Origin: Deinococcus marmoris DSM 12784
GTDB taxonomy: Bacteria > Deinococcota > Deinococci > Deinococcales > Deinococcaceae
DNA length: 15,505 bases
Direction: 5' to 3'
NCBI RefSeq assembly: GCF_000701405.1
Contig: NZ_JNIV01000097.1
Location: forward strand, 1 to 15,505
The position numbers were made by a program, and so were the translations under genes. Of the stretch, positions 8,877 to 15,418 are shown one piece after another. The notes below the pieces were generated by a model. That model ran no database searches. It was not told the DNA's origin and worked only from the letters and a program-made list of their open reading frames with translations. Within the stretch, counting starts at the first letter, position 1, and the number at the start of each line of letters is the position of its first letter.

Positions 8877-10232
8877 TCAGATCACGATTACGGCGTCGTC
8901 CTGCTCGGCCATCATGCGCAGGAAGGCGTCGACGTACTGCGGATCGAACTGCCGCCCGGCCTGGGAACGGATCTCGGCCATGGCGTGTTCACGGGTCCAG
9001 GCGAGCTTGTAGGGACGGGCATTGGTCAGGGCGTCGTACACGTCGACAATCGAGAAGACGCGGGCCGTTTCGGGGATGTTCTGGCCGCGCAGGCTGGCGG
9101 GATAGCCGGTGCCGTCCCAGCGCTCGTGGTGGTAGCGCACCAGATCCAGCGTCTCGGCGGGCAGGAAGTGCAGGTCCTGAAGCATCTCGTAGCCGATGGT
9201 GGTGTGGGTCTGGATCACCTGCCGCTCGGCGGGGTCCAGCGGTCCGCGCTTGTGCAGGATCTGATCGGGAATGGCCAGCTTGCCCAGGTCGTGCAGGTAC
9301 GCGCCCCAGCGCAGCGCCTTCACCTGTTCCTCGTCCCAACCCAGGCGGCGGGCCAGCCGCAGGCTCATGCTGACCACGCGGGTGGTGTGGCCGCCGGTGT
9401 CGTCGTCACGGTGTTCCAGGGCCGCGCCCAGCGAGCGCAGGGTCACTTCGTTGGCGTCACGCAGTTCGCGGATGGCGCTCAGTTGTCCCAGTTGCGCCCC
9501 CAGCAGCCGGGCGAAGGAGGCCACCACCGAGGTTTCTTCATCGTCGAAGTCCACGTCGGTGCTGCGGGTCAGGATCAGCACGCCCAGGTGGTTGGAGGCC
9601 CGCCCGTAGACTGGGGCGACATGGTAGCGGCGGCGCTGCGGTTTTTTCAGCAGGTCCAGCGCTTCCTCGGCGACCCAGTGGTCTGCCTGGACGCTGCGGC
9701 TGTCGTTGTGGCTGGGGTGGATCGGGCGCTCCAGTAGCGCCTCGTAAGCGCCCTTGGCGGCCAGAATGTACGGCGTGCCCTGACGGTAGGCCACGAAGGC
9801 CAGGTTGGGGGCAACCTTCAGGGTACTCAGGATGCCGATCCCGGCGCGGATGATGGCCTGCTCGTCACGGGCCTCGGCCAGCCGCTCGCTGCCGTTGCGG
9901 AGTGCCACCACGGTGTTGCGCTGCCACTCCAGTTCGCGCTCGGTGCCCTGTTCGCGCAGGATGATGTAGCCCAGACCGCCAATGACCAGCAGCGCGCCCA
10001 GCAACTCCTGCACCGTCGCCGTATGGCCGGGCAGCACCAGCGAGGCCACGAAGGCCACCACATAGAGCAGCAATGCCGCCCAGCGCCACGCCATGCCCAG
10101 GGACCACGCCCCGATGATGAGCAGCACGCCCGCACCGGCCATCAGACCCGGATAATGACCGTAGGACGCATAACCCACAGTCCCGGTTCCCAGTAACAGC
10201 AGCAAGTAAGACCAGAGGCTGGGAAAAGGCAC
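8877..10232 (-). CDS. Membrane-anchored GAF/HD-GYP signalling protein
   Basis: A 451-residue protein predicted to hydrolyse cyclic di-GMP. The N-terminus has about four membrane segments within residues 6-92, then a charged linker (EQGTERELEWQRN), a GAF-like sensory region around 120-255 and a C-terminal HD-GYP domain from about 262. The metal and signature residues are all present: His282 (GGHTTRV), His314-Asp315 (YLHDLGKLAIPD), His368-His369, DGTGYP at 373-378, and Asp397 and Asp400 in VDVYDAL. It is therefore probably active. The start is GTG at 10230-10232, with TAGACT ending six bases upstream and no ribosome site, so it is probably leaderless. It lies downstream of a response-regulator gene on the same strand but about 430 bases away and with its own promoter. 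The GAF ligand is unknown. Confidence 0.93.
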   Translation of the reverse strand: MPFPSLWSYLLLLLGTGTVGYASYGHYPGLMAGAGVLLIIGAWSLGMAWRWAALLLYVVAFVASLVLPGHTATVQELLGALLVIGGLGYIILREQGTERELEWQRNTVVALRNGSERLAEARDEQAIIRAGIGILSTLKVAPNLAFVAYRQGTPYILAAKGAYEALLERPIHPSHNDSRSVQADHWVAEEALDLLKKPQRRRYHVAPVYGRASNHLGVLILTRSTDVDFDDEETSVVASFARLLGAQLGQLSAIRELRDANEVTLRSLGAALEHRDDDTGGHTTRVVSMSLRLARRLGWDEEQVKALRWGAYLHDLGKLAIPDQILHKRGPLDPAERQVIQTHTTIGYEMLQDLHFLPAETLDLVRYHHERWDGTGYPASLRGQNIPETARVFSIVDVYDALTNARPYKLAWTREHAMAEIRSQAGRQFDPQYVDAFLRMMAEQDDAVIVI

Positions 10233-10238
10233 CTCAAA

Positions 10239-10244
10239 AGTCTA
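10239..10244 (-). promoter_or_regulatory. Leaderless -10 element of the HD-GYP gene
   Basis: TAGACT on the minus strand, six bases before the GTG start. The sequence upstream on the minus strand is A+T-rich (ACATTAAATTT), possibly acting as an UP-like region. No clear -35 box. Confidence 0.6.
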
Positions 10245-10662
10245 GCACCGACATTCTTACAAATTTAATGTTTTTCGGGTCGTTCTCAACCAGTGAAAAG
10301 CATCCCCTGGATGGGGGCAAAAAGATTCATCAACTGGCTGCCGCAGTCCAGAACGATGCCTGAAACAGCAGCATCCGCAGGCCAGTCCCCAAGTCGGAGG
10401 CCGAGGGTATGTCATTGCAAATGCACAGGTAGTTCTCACCCATTGCATGTTTTTTAGTAAAAATCAGGATTGACTGATTCTGAATATTTATATTTTTTCT
10501 GGAGTCTTTCTAAGGTGCGTGGGTCTGGATGCACGGGTCCGAACGTTCAGGGACAAATCTGGAATAGCCCCACGAACCCACGGTTTCTTGACGGCAATGC
10601 CCGCTCCATCCAGACCCTTTCGCATCCAGAATTGCCAGCTCAGAATTCCCAGTCCAGAGTTC
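10245..10662. other. Gap of about 420 bases between the HD-GYP and response-regulator genes
   Basis: No gene is supported here. The left half (10245-10440) has mixed composition and no recognisable structure. From 10441 to 10500 only 14 of 60 bases are G or C, which is extreme for this genome. A TTGACT at 10470-10475 and a TATTTT at 10491-10496 lie in this patch with a 15-base spacer, a poor but possible plus-strand promoter. It is followed directly by the inverted repeat at 10514-10627 and the short repeats from 10626. Confidence 0.5.
10514..10627. repeat. Long imperfect inverted repeat, candidate structured RNA or small palindromic element
   Basis: GGGTCTGGATG at 10521-10531 is the exact complement of CATCCAGACCC at 10607-10617. 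The stem continues outward as GGTGCG (10514-10519) against CGCATCC (10621-10627) with one bulged base and a small internal loop. That gives about 17 pairs enclosing some 75 bases, which contain GAACGTTC and a GGCAATGCC hairpin. Neither flank has a T-run on its 3' side, so it does not look like a simple terminator for the response-regulator gene. An RNA gene, a mobile palindrome and a processing site all remain possible. Confidence 0.45.
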
Positions 10663-10675
10663 TCAGTCCAGATCG
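10626..10675 (+). repeat. Short degenerate tandem repeats over the response-regulator 3' end
   Basis: Successive units CCAGAATTGCCAGCT, CAGAATTCCCAGT, CCAGAGTTCTCAGT and a partial CCAGATCG, 13-15 bases each. The array runs across the TGA stop of the response-regulator gene, so its last codons form part of it. Confidence 0.4.
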
Positions 10676-11697
10676 ACGGCCCACCACGCCTCGCGCTGGG
10701 CGGCCAGGCGGGCACGCGGATCGCCGATGGTGTCCAGGGCGCGGGCCAGGCCCTGCCAGTCCAGCTCGCTCATGGGGTCAATTGCCAGGGCGCGCTGGTG
10801 GAACTGGGCGGCGTCCTTGGACCGTCCCGCCTCGGTGGCGGCGCGGGCGGCCAGACTGAGGACGCTCATCTGCTTTTGCTCCAGCCGGGAGCGCACGTCG
10901 TCCACCCAGGGGCTGTCTGCGCCGGGCAGGAAGGTGCCGTACTGGCTGGTCAGCTCGCGCATTTCTTCCAGGCCCAGGCTGCCGTGTTCGGCCTGGGTGG
11001 CCAGCAGTTCAAAGCGGTACACGTCGTATTCGGGATTCAGGTCCCCGGCCAGCGCGTAGCGGCGGTTGGCGCTGACCACGGTTTCGCTGCTCAGGCTGCG
11101 GCGCAGGCGGTGCAGCGTGGTGTGGAACAGAGAACTGGCGCGGGCCTCGTCCTTTTCCGGCCACAGCGCCTCGGCGGCCTCCCAACTGGTGACTTCCTTG
11201 TGTTCCAGTAAAAAGAAGAACAGTTCCAGCGCCTTGCGGCTGACCCACGACACCGCCGCGCCCTGCCAGACCACCTGCGCGGTGCCCAGCGCCTTGGCCT
11301 GCATCCCGCCCTCGGCCTGCACGTTCAGGCCCGCGCGGCGCAACCGGGCGTCGATGGCCACCGTCAGGTCCTGCGGGGTAAACGGCTTGGGCAGGTAGTC
11401 GTCTGCGCCCAGATTCATGCCCCGGCGCACGTCGCCGCGCTCGGCGTGGCTGCTCAGGAGCATGAAGGGAATGGCCGAGAGATGCTCGTGTTCACGCATC
11501 TTTTCCAGGAATTCCAGCCCCGTCATGTACGGCATCACCACGTCGCTGATCACCAGATCGGGGGTGAAGACCTTGAGGAGTTCCAGCGCCTCCACGGGAT
11601 GGTTGCTGGTCCGCACCTCATGCCCGGCGCGGCTGAGGATCACGCTGACGAGTTTGAGGATGGCGGCGTCGTCATCCACCACGAGAATCCGGGGCAT
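10663..11697 (-). CDS. Response regulator: receiver, winged-helix and BTAD-like domains
   Basis: A 344-residue cytoplasmic regulator. The receiver domain (1-120) has the acid cluster DDD at 8-10, the phospho-acceptor Asp52 in VISDVVMP, a serine pair at 82-83 in place of the switch Ser/Thr, and Lys104 in the PKPFTP motif. It should therefore be phosphorylated by a histidine kinase. Residues 138-220 form an OmpR-like DNA-binding winged helix (LELFFFLLEHKEVTSWEAAEALWP, with the HTTLHRLRRSL recognition helix). Residues 225-340 are helical with TPR-like pairs, as in the bacterial transcriptional activator domain of SARP-type regulators. No kinase gene is in the window. The ATG at 11695-11697 follows a -10 hexamer by seven bases. 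The target genes are unknown; the HD-GYP gene downstream is only a neighbour. Confidence 0.9.
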   Translation of the reverse strand: MPRILVVDDDAAILKLVSVILSRAGHEVRTSNHPVEALELLKVFTPDLVISDVVMPYMTGLEFLEKMREHEHLSAIPFMLLSSHAERGDVRRGMNLGADDYLPKPFTPQDLTVAIDARLRRAGLNVQAEGGMQAKALGTAQVVWQGAAVSWVSRKALELFFFLLEHKEVTSWEAAEALWPEKDEARASSLFHTTLHRLRRSLSSETVVSANRRYALAGDLNPEYDVYRFELLATQAEHGSLGLEEMRELTSQYGTFLPGADSPWVDDVRSRLEQKQMSVLSLAARAATEAGRSKDAAQFHQRALAIDPMSELDWQGLARALDTIGDPRARLAAQREAWWAVDLD

Positions 11698-11704
11698 ATC
11701 GGCG

Positions 11705-11710
11705 ATTCTA
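11705..11710 (-). promoter_or_regulatory. Leaderless -10 element of the response-regulator gene
   Basis: TAGAAT on the minus strand, five of six matches to TATAAT, ends seven bases before the ATG. No Shine-Dalgarno site precedes the start. Confidence 0.65.
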
Positions 11711-11992
11711 ACAGAAGGGTGAGGGAAGCATGGACGAAAGTAGACAAAGCTTCATCGGTGGGGATCAGCAGAGGTAATTTTGATCGACTGGGAGGCCAAA
11801 GCACGCCGCCTCGTTTCTGGGACGCATGGCCTGATCTGCGAATTATCCTGGCTTTGCTGCTGCCCAGATGGTCCAGCCCGGCCTGAACAACGGTTGTGTG
11901 GTGCGCTGTCAGTTGTCCGGGTGGCGTGGGCCTGGGCGCGCTTCCGTCTCCCGGTCCTGTGCCTTAAATCCCGTGCATGACGTCCTGTGCAT
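11711..11992. other. Divergent intergenic region, no gene seen
   Basis: About 280 bases between the promoters of the response-regulator and amidohydrolase genes. Open frames cross it on the plus strand but show no family similarity, no promoter and no ribosome site, and they include the natural upstream extension of the amidohydrolase frame. I see no strong hairpin. It may hold regulator-binding sites, but none stands out. Confidence 0.5.
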
Positions 11993-11998
11993 TACTCT
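11993..11998 (+). promoter_or_regulatory. Leaderless -10 element of the amidohydrolase gene
   Basis: TACTCT fits TANNNT and ends seven bases before the ATG at 12006. It supports that start over the frame that opens 46 codons earlier. Confidence 0.6.
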
Positions 11999-12005
11999 GC
12001 GGACC

Positions 12006-13505
12006 ATGACCCAACCCATGACCATCATCCAGGCCCAGGTGATCACCCAGGACCGCGCGCAGCCGCGTGCCGAGGCCGTGCTGGTGGGCGGCGGGCGCGT
12101 GCTGGCCGTGGGCGAGGCGGCGGATCTGCGGGCGCTGGCCCCGCGCGCTGAACTGCTCGATCACCGCGACCTGATCCTGACGCCGGGGCTGTGCGACGCC
12201 CACACGCATCTGGTGGCCTACGGCTTTTCGCTGTCGCAGATCAATCTGCACGGCGCACGCAGCGTCTCCGAGGTGCAGGCCCGCGTGGCGCAGGTGGCGA
12301 TGAACACCCCCGCCGGAACCTGGATTCGCGGCGGCGGCTTTCTGCTCTCGGAACTGGGCCTGAACGGCTATCCCACGGCGGCCCTGCTGGACGAGGTCAG
12401 CCCCCACCACCCGGTGCAACTCTTCTCGCGCGATCTGCACATGACCTGGGTGAACAGCGCCGCCCTGCGCGCCGCCGGAATCACGCCGGAAACCCCCGAT
12501 CCAGAGGGCGGCCAGATTGTTCATCCTCTGGGTTGCCTGCTGGAACACGCCAGCGGACTGGTCTCCGCCGTGATGCCTGCCCCCAGCGAGGCCGAATACC
12601 TGAAGGCCGCGAAAGCCGGGGCCGATGATCTGGCCTCGCGCGGCTATGTCAGCACACACACGATGGCCTACGAATCGCCCGATGCCCCGCGCGCCATTCA
12701 GACGCTGGCAGCGCGCGGCGAGCTGCCGCTGAGAATCTGGGCCTGCCTGCCGCACACCCGCCTAAATGCGGCCCGCGAACTGGGCATCGGCTCCGGCGGC
12801 AGTGGACTGTTCCAGTGGGGCGGCGTCAAATTCTTTGCGGACGGCGCGCTGGGCAGCCGCACCGCCTGGCTGCACACGCCAGGGTTTGCAGACGGTTCCG
12901 GCACCGGAATCGCCCTGGACCCCCCGGAACTGATCCGCGAGCGCGGGCTGGAAGCCATCGCCCTGGGCCTGACCCCCGTGACCCACGCCATCGGGGACCG
13001 GGCCAATACCGAAGTGCTGAACGTGTACGACGACCTGCGTGCCGCCGCCGAGGCAAAGGGCATCCGCTTACGCATCGAGCATTCCCAGCATCTGCGCCCG
13101 GAAGATATTGCGCGCCACAAGGGCTTCGTGTGCAGCGTGCAGCCCATCCACCTCCAGGCCGACGCGCCCATGATCCGCGAACTGATGCCTCATCTGGCAG
13201 ACGGCAGTTACGCCTTCAAATCGCTTATGGATGCCGGGGCGATTCTGGCCTTCGGCAGCGACGCTCCGGTGGCGGCCCCCGATCCACGCGCCAGTTTTGC
13301 CGCCGCGATCACCCGCGTGGACGACAGCGGCGGGCGGCTGGCCCCCAGCGAGGCCATGACCGCCGAGGACGTGCTGTGGGCACACACACGTGGTCCTGCG
13401 ATTGCGGCGGGCTGGGACGACGAGGGTCATATCCGCCCCGGCGCACGGGCGGCCTTCACGCTGTGGGACAAGCTGGGCGGCAACGCGCGGGCGCTGGTGC
13501 TGTAG
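12006..13505 (+). CDS. YtcJ-like metal-dependent amidohydrolase
   Basis: A 499-residue amidohydrolase-superfamily enzyme of the YtcJ-like (COG1574) type. Metal ligands are visible in order: D-A-H-T-H at 64-68 (His66, His68), Lys275 and Asp279 in [16 protein letters not shown], His327 in [10 protein letters not shown], His359 in IEHSQH, and Asp419 in FGSDAPV. The flanking beta-sandwich strands are present at both ends (ITQDRAQP to [11 protein letters not shown], and the C-terminal [11 protein letters not shown]). The enzyme should hydrolyse a C-N bond in a small molecule. Substrates vary widely in this family and none can be assigned. It is about 30 residues shorter than many relatives but seems complete. 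There is no signal peptide in the chosen start, so it is probably cytoplasmic. It stands alone, divergent from the response regulator and convergent with the next gene, nine bases apart. Confidence 0.9.
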   Translation: MTQPMTIIQAQVITQDRAQPRAEAVLVGGGRVLAVGEAADLRALAPRAELLDHRDLILTPGLCDAHTHLVAYGFSLSQINLHGARSVSEVQARVAQVAMNTPAGTWIRGGGFLLSELGLNGYPTAALLDEVSPHHPVQLFSRDLHMTWVNSAALRAAGITPETPDPEGGQIVHPLGCLLEHASGLVSAVMPAPSEAEYLKAAKAGADDLASRGYVSTHTMAYESPDAPRAIQTLAARGELPLRIWACLPHTRLNAARELGIGSGGSGLFQWGGVKFFADGALGSRTAWLHTPGFADGSGTGIALDPPELIRERGLEAIALGLTPVTHAIGDRANTEVLNVYDDLRAAAEAKGIRLRIEHSQHLRPEDIARHKGFVCSVQPIHLQADAPMIRELMPHLADGSYAFKSLMDAGAILAFGSDAPVAAPDPRASFAAAITRVDDSGGRLAPSEAMTAEDVLWAHTRGPAIAAGWDDEGHIRPGARAAFTLWDKLGGNARALVL

Positions 13506-13514
13506 CGCACGGCC

Positions 13515-14015
13515 TCAGCCCAGCGGCGCGAGCTTGAGCGTGACGGTGTGCATCCGCCCCTCGCCCGCGCCGCCCCCGAATTTGCCGATATACAGGCTGC
13601 CGTCTTCCTGCACCGCCACCGCGAAGACCAGTTGTCCGCCCACCGAGCGAAACGGCAGGTCGGCGGAGAGCTGCGCCCACGCCCCGGCCCCAATTCTCAG
13701 GGCGTCCATTCCCGTGATGAGCTGATAGGGCAGGTCCACGGGCAATGCTTCCGGGGCGAAGCTCTTTTGCACCGGCCTCCGCTCCCAGCACAGCGAGAGG
13801 GTCTGGGTCTGGGTGTCCGCTGCCTCGCCCGTGGCCGTGACCAGTTTCCACTCGAAGCCGCCGCCCGACTTCCGGGCCAGCACGGTCTTCAGCTCCAGCT
13901 CGATGTGCTGCACCACCAGCGCATTCGGCTCTCCGCTTTCCCGCCCGAAATCCTGCGCGACGCTGGCCTGCACCGCCGTCACAAATTCCAGCACCGACAC
14001 GGCCCTGTTGGGCAT
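13515..14015 (-). CDS. Small protein resembling the trypsin-co-occurring domain (Trypco2-like)
   Basis: A 166-residue protein with no signal peptide or membrane segment. The first 80 residues run VSVLEFVTAVQASVAQDF (helix), HIELELKTVLARKSGGGFEW (strand pair) and TQTQTLSLCWERRP (strand). This order resembles the Trypco2 domain, described as an accessory part of bacterial conflict and peptidase systems. The second half ends in a similar way (LVFAVAVQEDGSLYIGKFGG, then MHTVTLKLAP), suggesting two related halves. No peptidase, NTPase or effector gene is adjacent, so the link to a system is unproved. The ATG at 14013-14015 has GGGGGAG just upstream; an open frame extends 21 codons further but is low-complexity Arg/Pro. 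The identification rests on recalled pattern only. Confidence 0.6.
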   Translation of the reverse strand: MPNRAVSVLEFVTAVQASVAQDFGRESGEPNALVVQHIELELKTVLARKSGGGFEWKLVTATGEAADTQTQTLSLCWERRPVQKSFAPEALPVDLPYQLITGMDALRIGAGAWAQLSADLPFRSVGGQLVFAVAVQEDGSLYIGKFGGGAGEGRMHTVTLKLAPLG

Positions 14016-14167
14016 GGTTCTCCCCCGGCGCAGTCTCAGAGAAGACGGGGCGCGGGGGCCGGAAACTGCGGGCGGCACCGCGCCGTTCGTTCCTGCGCCT
14101 GCCAGCGATCTGTAAGCGTGGAAACGATCTGGGATCAGTGTACGCCTGTGCTCCGGCGGGGCCTCGG

Positions 14168-14905
14168 TTATTCCTCTTCCTCGTCTTCCGGCATGTCGGC
14201 GTTGGAATAGACGTTCTGCACGTCGTCCAGATCTTCGAGCGCGTCGATGATGACCAGCAGTTTGCGGGCGTCGCTTCCCTCCACGGCCACCATGTTGGTG
14301 GGAATCATGGTCAGGGCCGCGTTCTCGATCTCGTAGCCCGCACCGCTCAGGGCCTCCTGCACGGCGTACAGATCGGCGGGTCCGGTGCTGATTTCCAGCC
14401 CATCCTCAGATTCCTGGATGTCCTCCGCGCCGTTCTCGATGGCGATTTCCTGCACGGCCTCGGCGGTGTCGCGCAGCAGCAGCACACCTTTTTTCTCGAA
14501 TTGCCACGCCACGCTGCCGCTGGTGCCCAGGCTGCCGCCGCGCTTGTTGAACACGGAGCGGATGTCGGCCACGGTGCGGTTGACGTTATCCGTCAGCGCT
14601 TCAATGAAAATGGCCGTGCCGCCGGGGCCGTAGCCCTCGTAGGTCACTTCCTTGAATTCGGCGGCCCCAGCTTCCGCGCCCAGCGCCCGTTTAACGGCGT
14701 TTTCAATGTTGTCTATCGGCACGGTGTCGGTCTTGGCCGCCGCGATGGCGTTCTTGAGGGACAGGTTGCCCGCCGGGTCGCCGCCGCCGCCGGAGCGCAC
14801 CGCCGCCCCGATTGCGCGGATGTGCTTGCTGTACATCGCGCTGCGTTTCTTGTCGTTTGCGCCTTTCTTGCGCTTGATCTGGGACCATTTGCTGTGACCT
14901 GCCAT
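14168..14905 (-). CDS. yebC: YebC/PmpR-family protein
   Basis: A complete 245-residue member of the YebC/TACO1 family, conserved in nearly all bacteria. The N-terminus [14 protein letters not shown] is the family hallmark. It is followed by [19 protein letters not shown] near residues 89-107, the most conserved stretch, and by the [23 protein letters not shown] segment. The C-terminus is an acidic tail (PEDEEEE). These proteins were first described as transcription regulators, and more recent work on relatives points to relief of ribosome stalling during translation; which applies here is unknown. The neighbouring genes give no hint, as no ruvC or other usual partner is nearby. The ATG at 14903-14905 has no ribosome site but has TAGAAT nine bases upstream. 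Confidence 0.97.
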   Translation of the reverse strand: MAGHSKWSQIKRKKGANDKKRSAMYSKHIRAIGAAVRSGGGGDPAGNLSLKNAIAAAKTDTVPIDNIENAVKRALGAEAGAAEFKEVTYEGYGPGGTAIFIEALTDNVNRTVADIRSVFNKRGGSLGTSGSVAWQFEKKGVLLLRDTAEAVQEIAIENGAEDIQESEDGLEISTGPADLYAVQEALSGAGYEIENAALTMIPTNMVAVEGSDARKLLVIIDALEDLDDVQNVYSNADMPEDEEEE

Positions 14906-14914
14906 CAGGGGGGC

Positions 14915-14920
14915 ATTCTA
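14915..14920 (-). promoter_or_regulatory. -10 element of yebC, near-leaderless
   Basis: TAGAAT on the minus strand, nine bases before the ATG, so the leader would be only two or three bases. It is the same hexamer as in front of the response-regulator gene. Confidence 0.6.
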
Positions 14921-15036
14921 GCGTCAGCGGGTACACTGTGCGGGTCCGGTGACGGGCGGGATGTATGACAGATCAGGTAGATGACCGGGGCGACACGTCG
15001 GCCCACAACCTAACCCTCTCAAATGGAAAAGGAAGT

Positions 15037-15070
15037 GGCCGGACGCCCTGGTGAAAGAGGGTGTCCGGCC
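15037..15070. terminator. Strong hairpin, possible minus-strand terminator
   Basis: GGCCGGACGCCCT (15037-15049) pairs with AGGGTGTCCGGCC (15058-15070) over 13 positions, one of them G-U, around an eight-base loop. On the minus strand it is followed by ACTTCCTTTTCCATTT, moderately T-rich. The plus strand has no T-run. No gene ending just to its right has been found, so its role is uncertain. Confidence 0.4.
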
Positions 15071-15131
15071 CGGTAAAGCTATGCCCAAATCACAGCATAC
15101 CCGCAGGTGCAGACGTTAAAGAAACCCCTCA

Positions 15132-15235
15132 GTCTGCTTCGCAGCCAGCTCCCCTCAAAAGGGAGCCAAGGAGCGCCGCTGCACGGGCAATTCTGCAACT
15201 CTTGCCTCCCTTCTAAGGGGCTTGGTGATGCAGAC
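15132..15235. repeat. Palindromic element of about 104 bases
   Basis: The 20 bases at 15151-15170 match the complement of 15201-15220 at 17 positions, around a 30-base centre. Outside these arms GTCTGC (15132-15137) pairs with GCAGAC (15230-15235). Small hairpins CTGC-TTC-GCAG (15134-15144) and GCTCCC-loop-GGGAGC (15148-15166) nest inside. The text around 15124-15170 (CCCCTCAGTCTGCTTCGCAG and after) resembles a palindromic intergenic repeat that I recall from many bacterial genomes. Confidence 0.65.
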
Positions 15236-15249
15236 AAGTCTCTCATGTT
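15223..15249 (+). repeat. 27-base inverted repeat, left arm
   Basis: TGGTGATGCAGA and TCTCTCAT blocks, matching the complement of 15388-15414 at 23 of 27 positions. It overlaps the right end of the palindromic element at 15132-15235. Confidence 0.6.
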
Positions 15250-15315
15250 TGGCTTTACGCTGATTTTCGCAAGATGTCATTTTTCTCTGGCTGCGCTGGG
15301 ACGGCGTCTGCGGTT

Positions 15316-15357
15316 CCCCCCTCCCAGCCTCCCCCGCAAGGAGGGAGGAGCTAAAAA
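15316..15357 (+). repeat. G+C-rich intergenic repeat, copy 3
   Basis: CCCCCCTCCCAGCCTCCCCC, then GCAAGGAGGGAGGAGCTAA. It is nearly identical to the complement of 3667-3706 and similar to 3599-3635. It sits inside the pair of inverted repeats at 15223-15249 and 15388-15414. Confidence 0.7.
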
Positions 15358-15387
15358 CGCCGTGTTTATCGGTCTTATCACTTTTAT

Positions 15388-15414
15388 GAGAGAGATCTCT
15401 GCATCACCCAGCTT
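15388..15414 (-). repeat. 27-base inverted repeat, right arm
   Basis: The complement reads TGGGTGATGCAGAGATCTCT and then CTCAT, matching 15223-15249 at 23 of 27 positions. It ends about four bases before the inferred IS5 element. Confidence 0.6.
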
Positions 15415-15418
15415 CTCA

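Larger units (their letters stand above)
14921..15418. other. Non-coding repeat mosaic upstream of yebC
   Basis: About 500 bases without a supportable gene. The first 100 bases show nothing clear. From 15037 onward it is a chain of hairpins and inverted repeats, listed separately, with short A+T-richer linkers (for example around 15250-15300 and 15360-15390). Successive insertions of small elements are the simplest reading. Confidence 0.6.

Noticed and set aside
8985..9737. 250-codon plus-strand open frame
   Set aside because: Antisense to the HD-GYP gene, whose catalytic motifs clearly mark the true strand.
10257..10448. 63-codon minus-strand open frame in the signalling-gene gap
   Set aside because: Cys- and Arg-rich with no recognisable domain or ribosome site. 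A short frame of this length is expected by chance.
10514..10627. Intrinsic terminator of the response-regulator gene
   Set aside because: On the minus strand the inverted repeat is followed by an A-rich, not T-rich, stretch, and the loop is far too long.
10233..10662. Cyclic di-GMP riboswitch before the HD-GYP gene
   Set aside because: No conserved core resembling the known classes was found, and the likely promoter sits directly at the start codon.
11868..12005. N-terminal extension of the amidohydrolase
   Set aside because: The added 46 residues show no family similarity, and a -10 hexamer sits seven bases before the ATG at 12006.
14138..14968. 276-codon plus-strand open frame
   Set aside because: Antisense to yebC, which is unmistakable.
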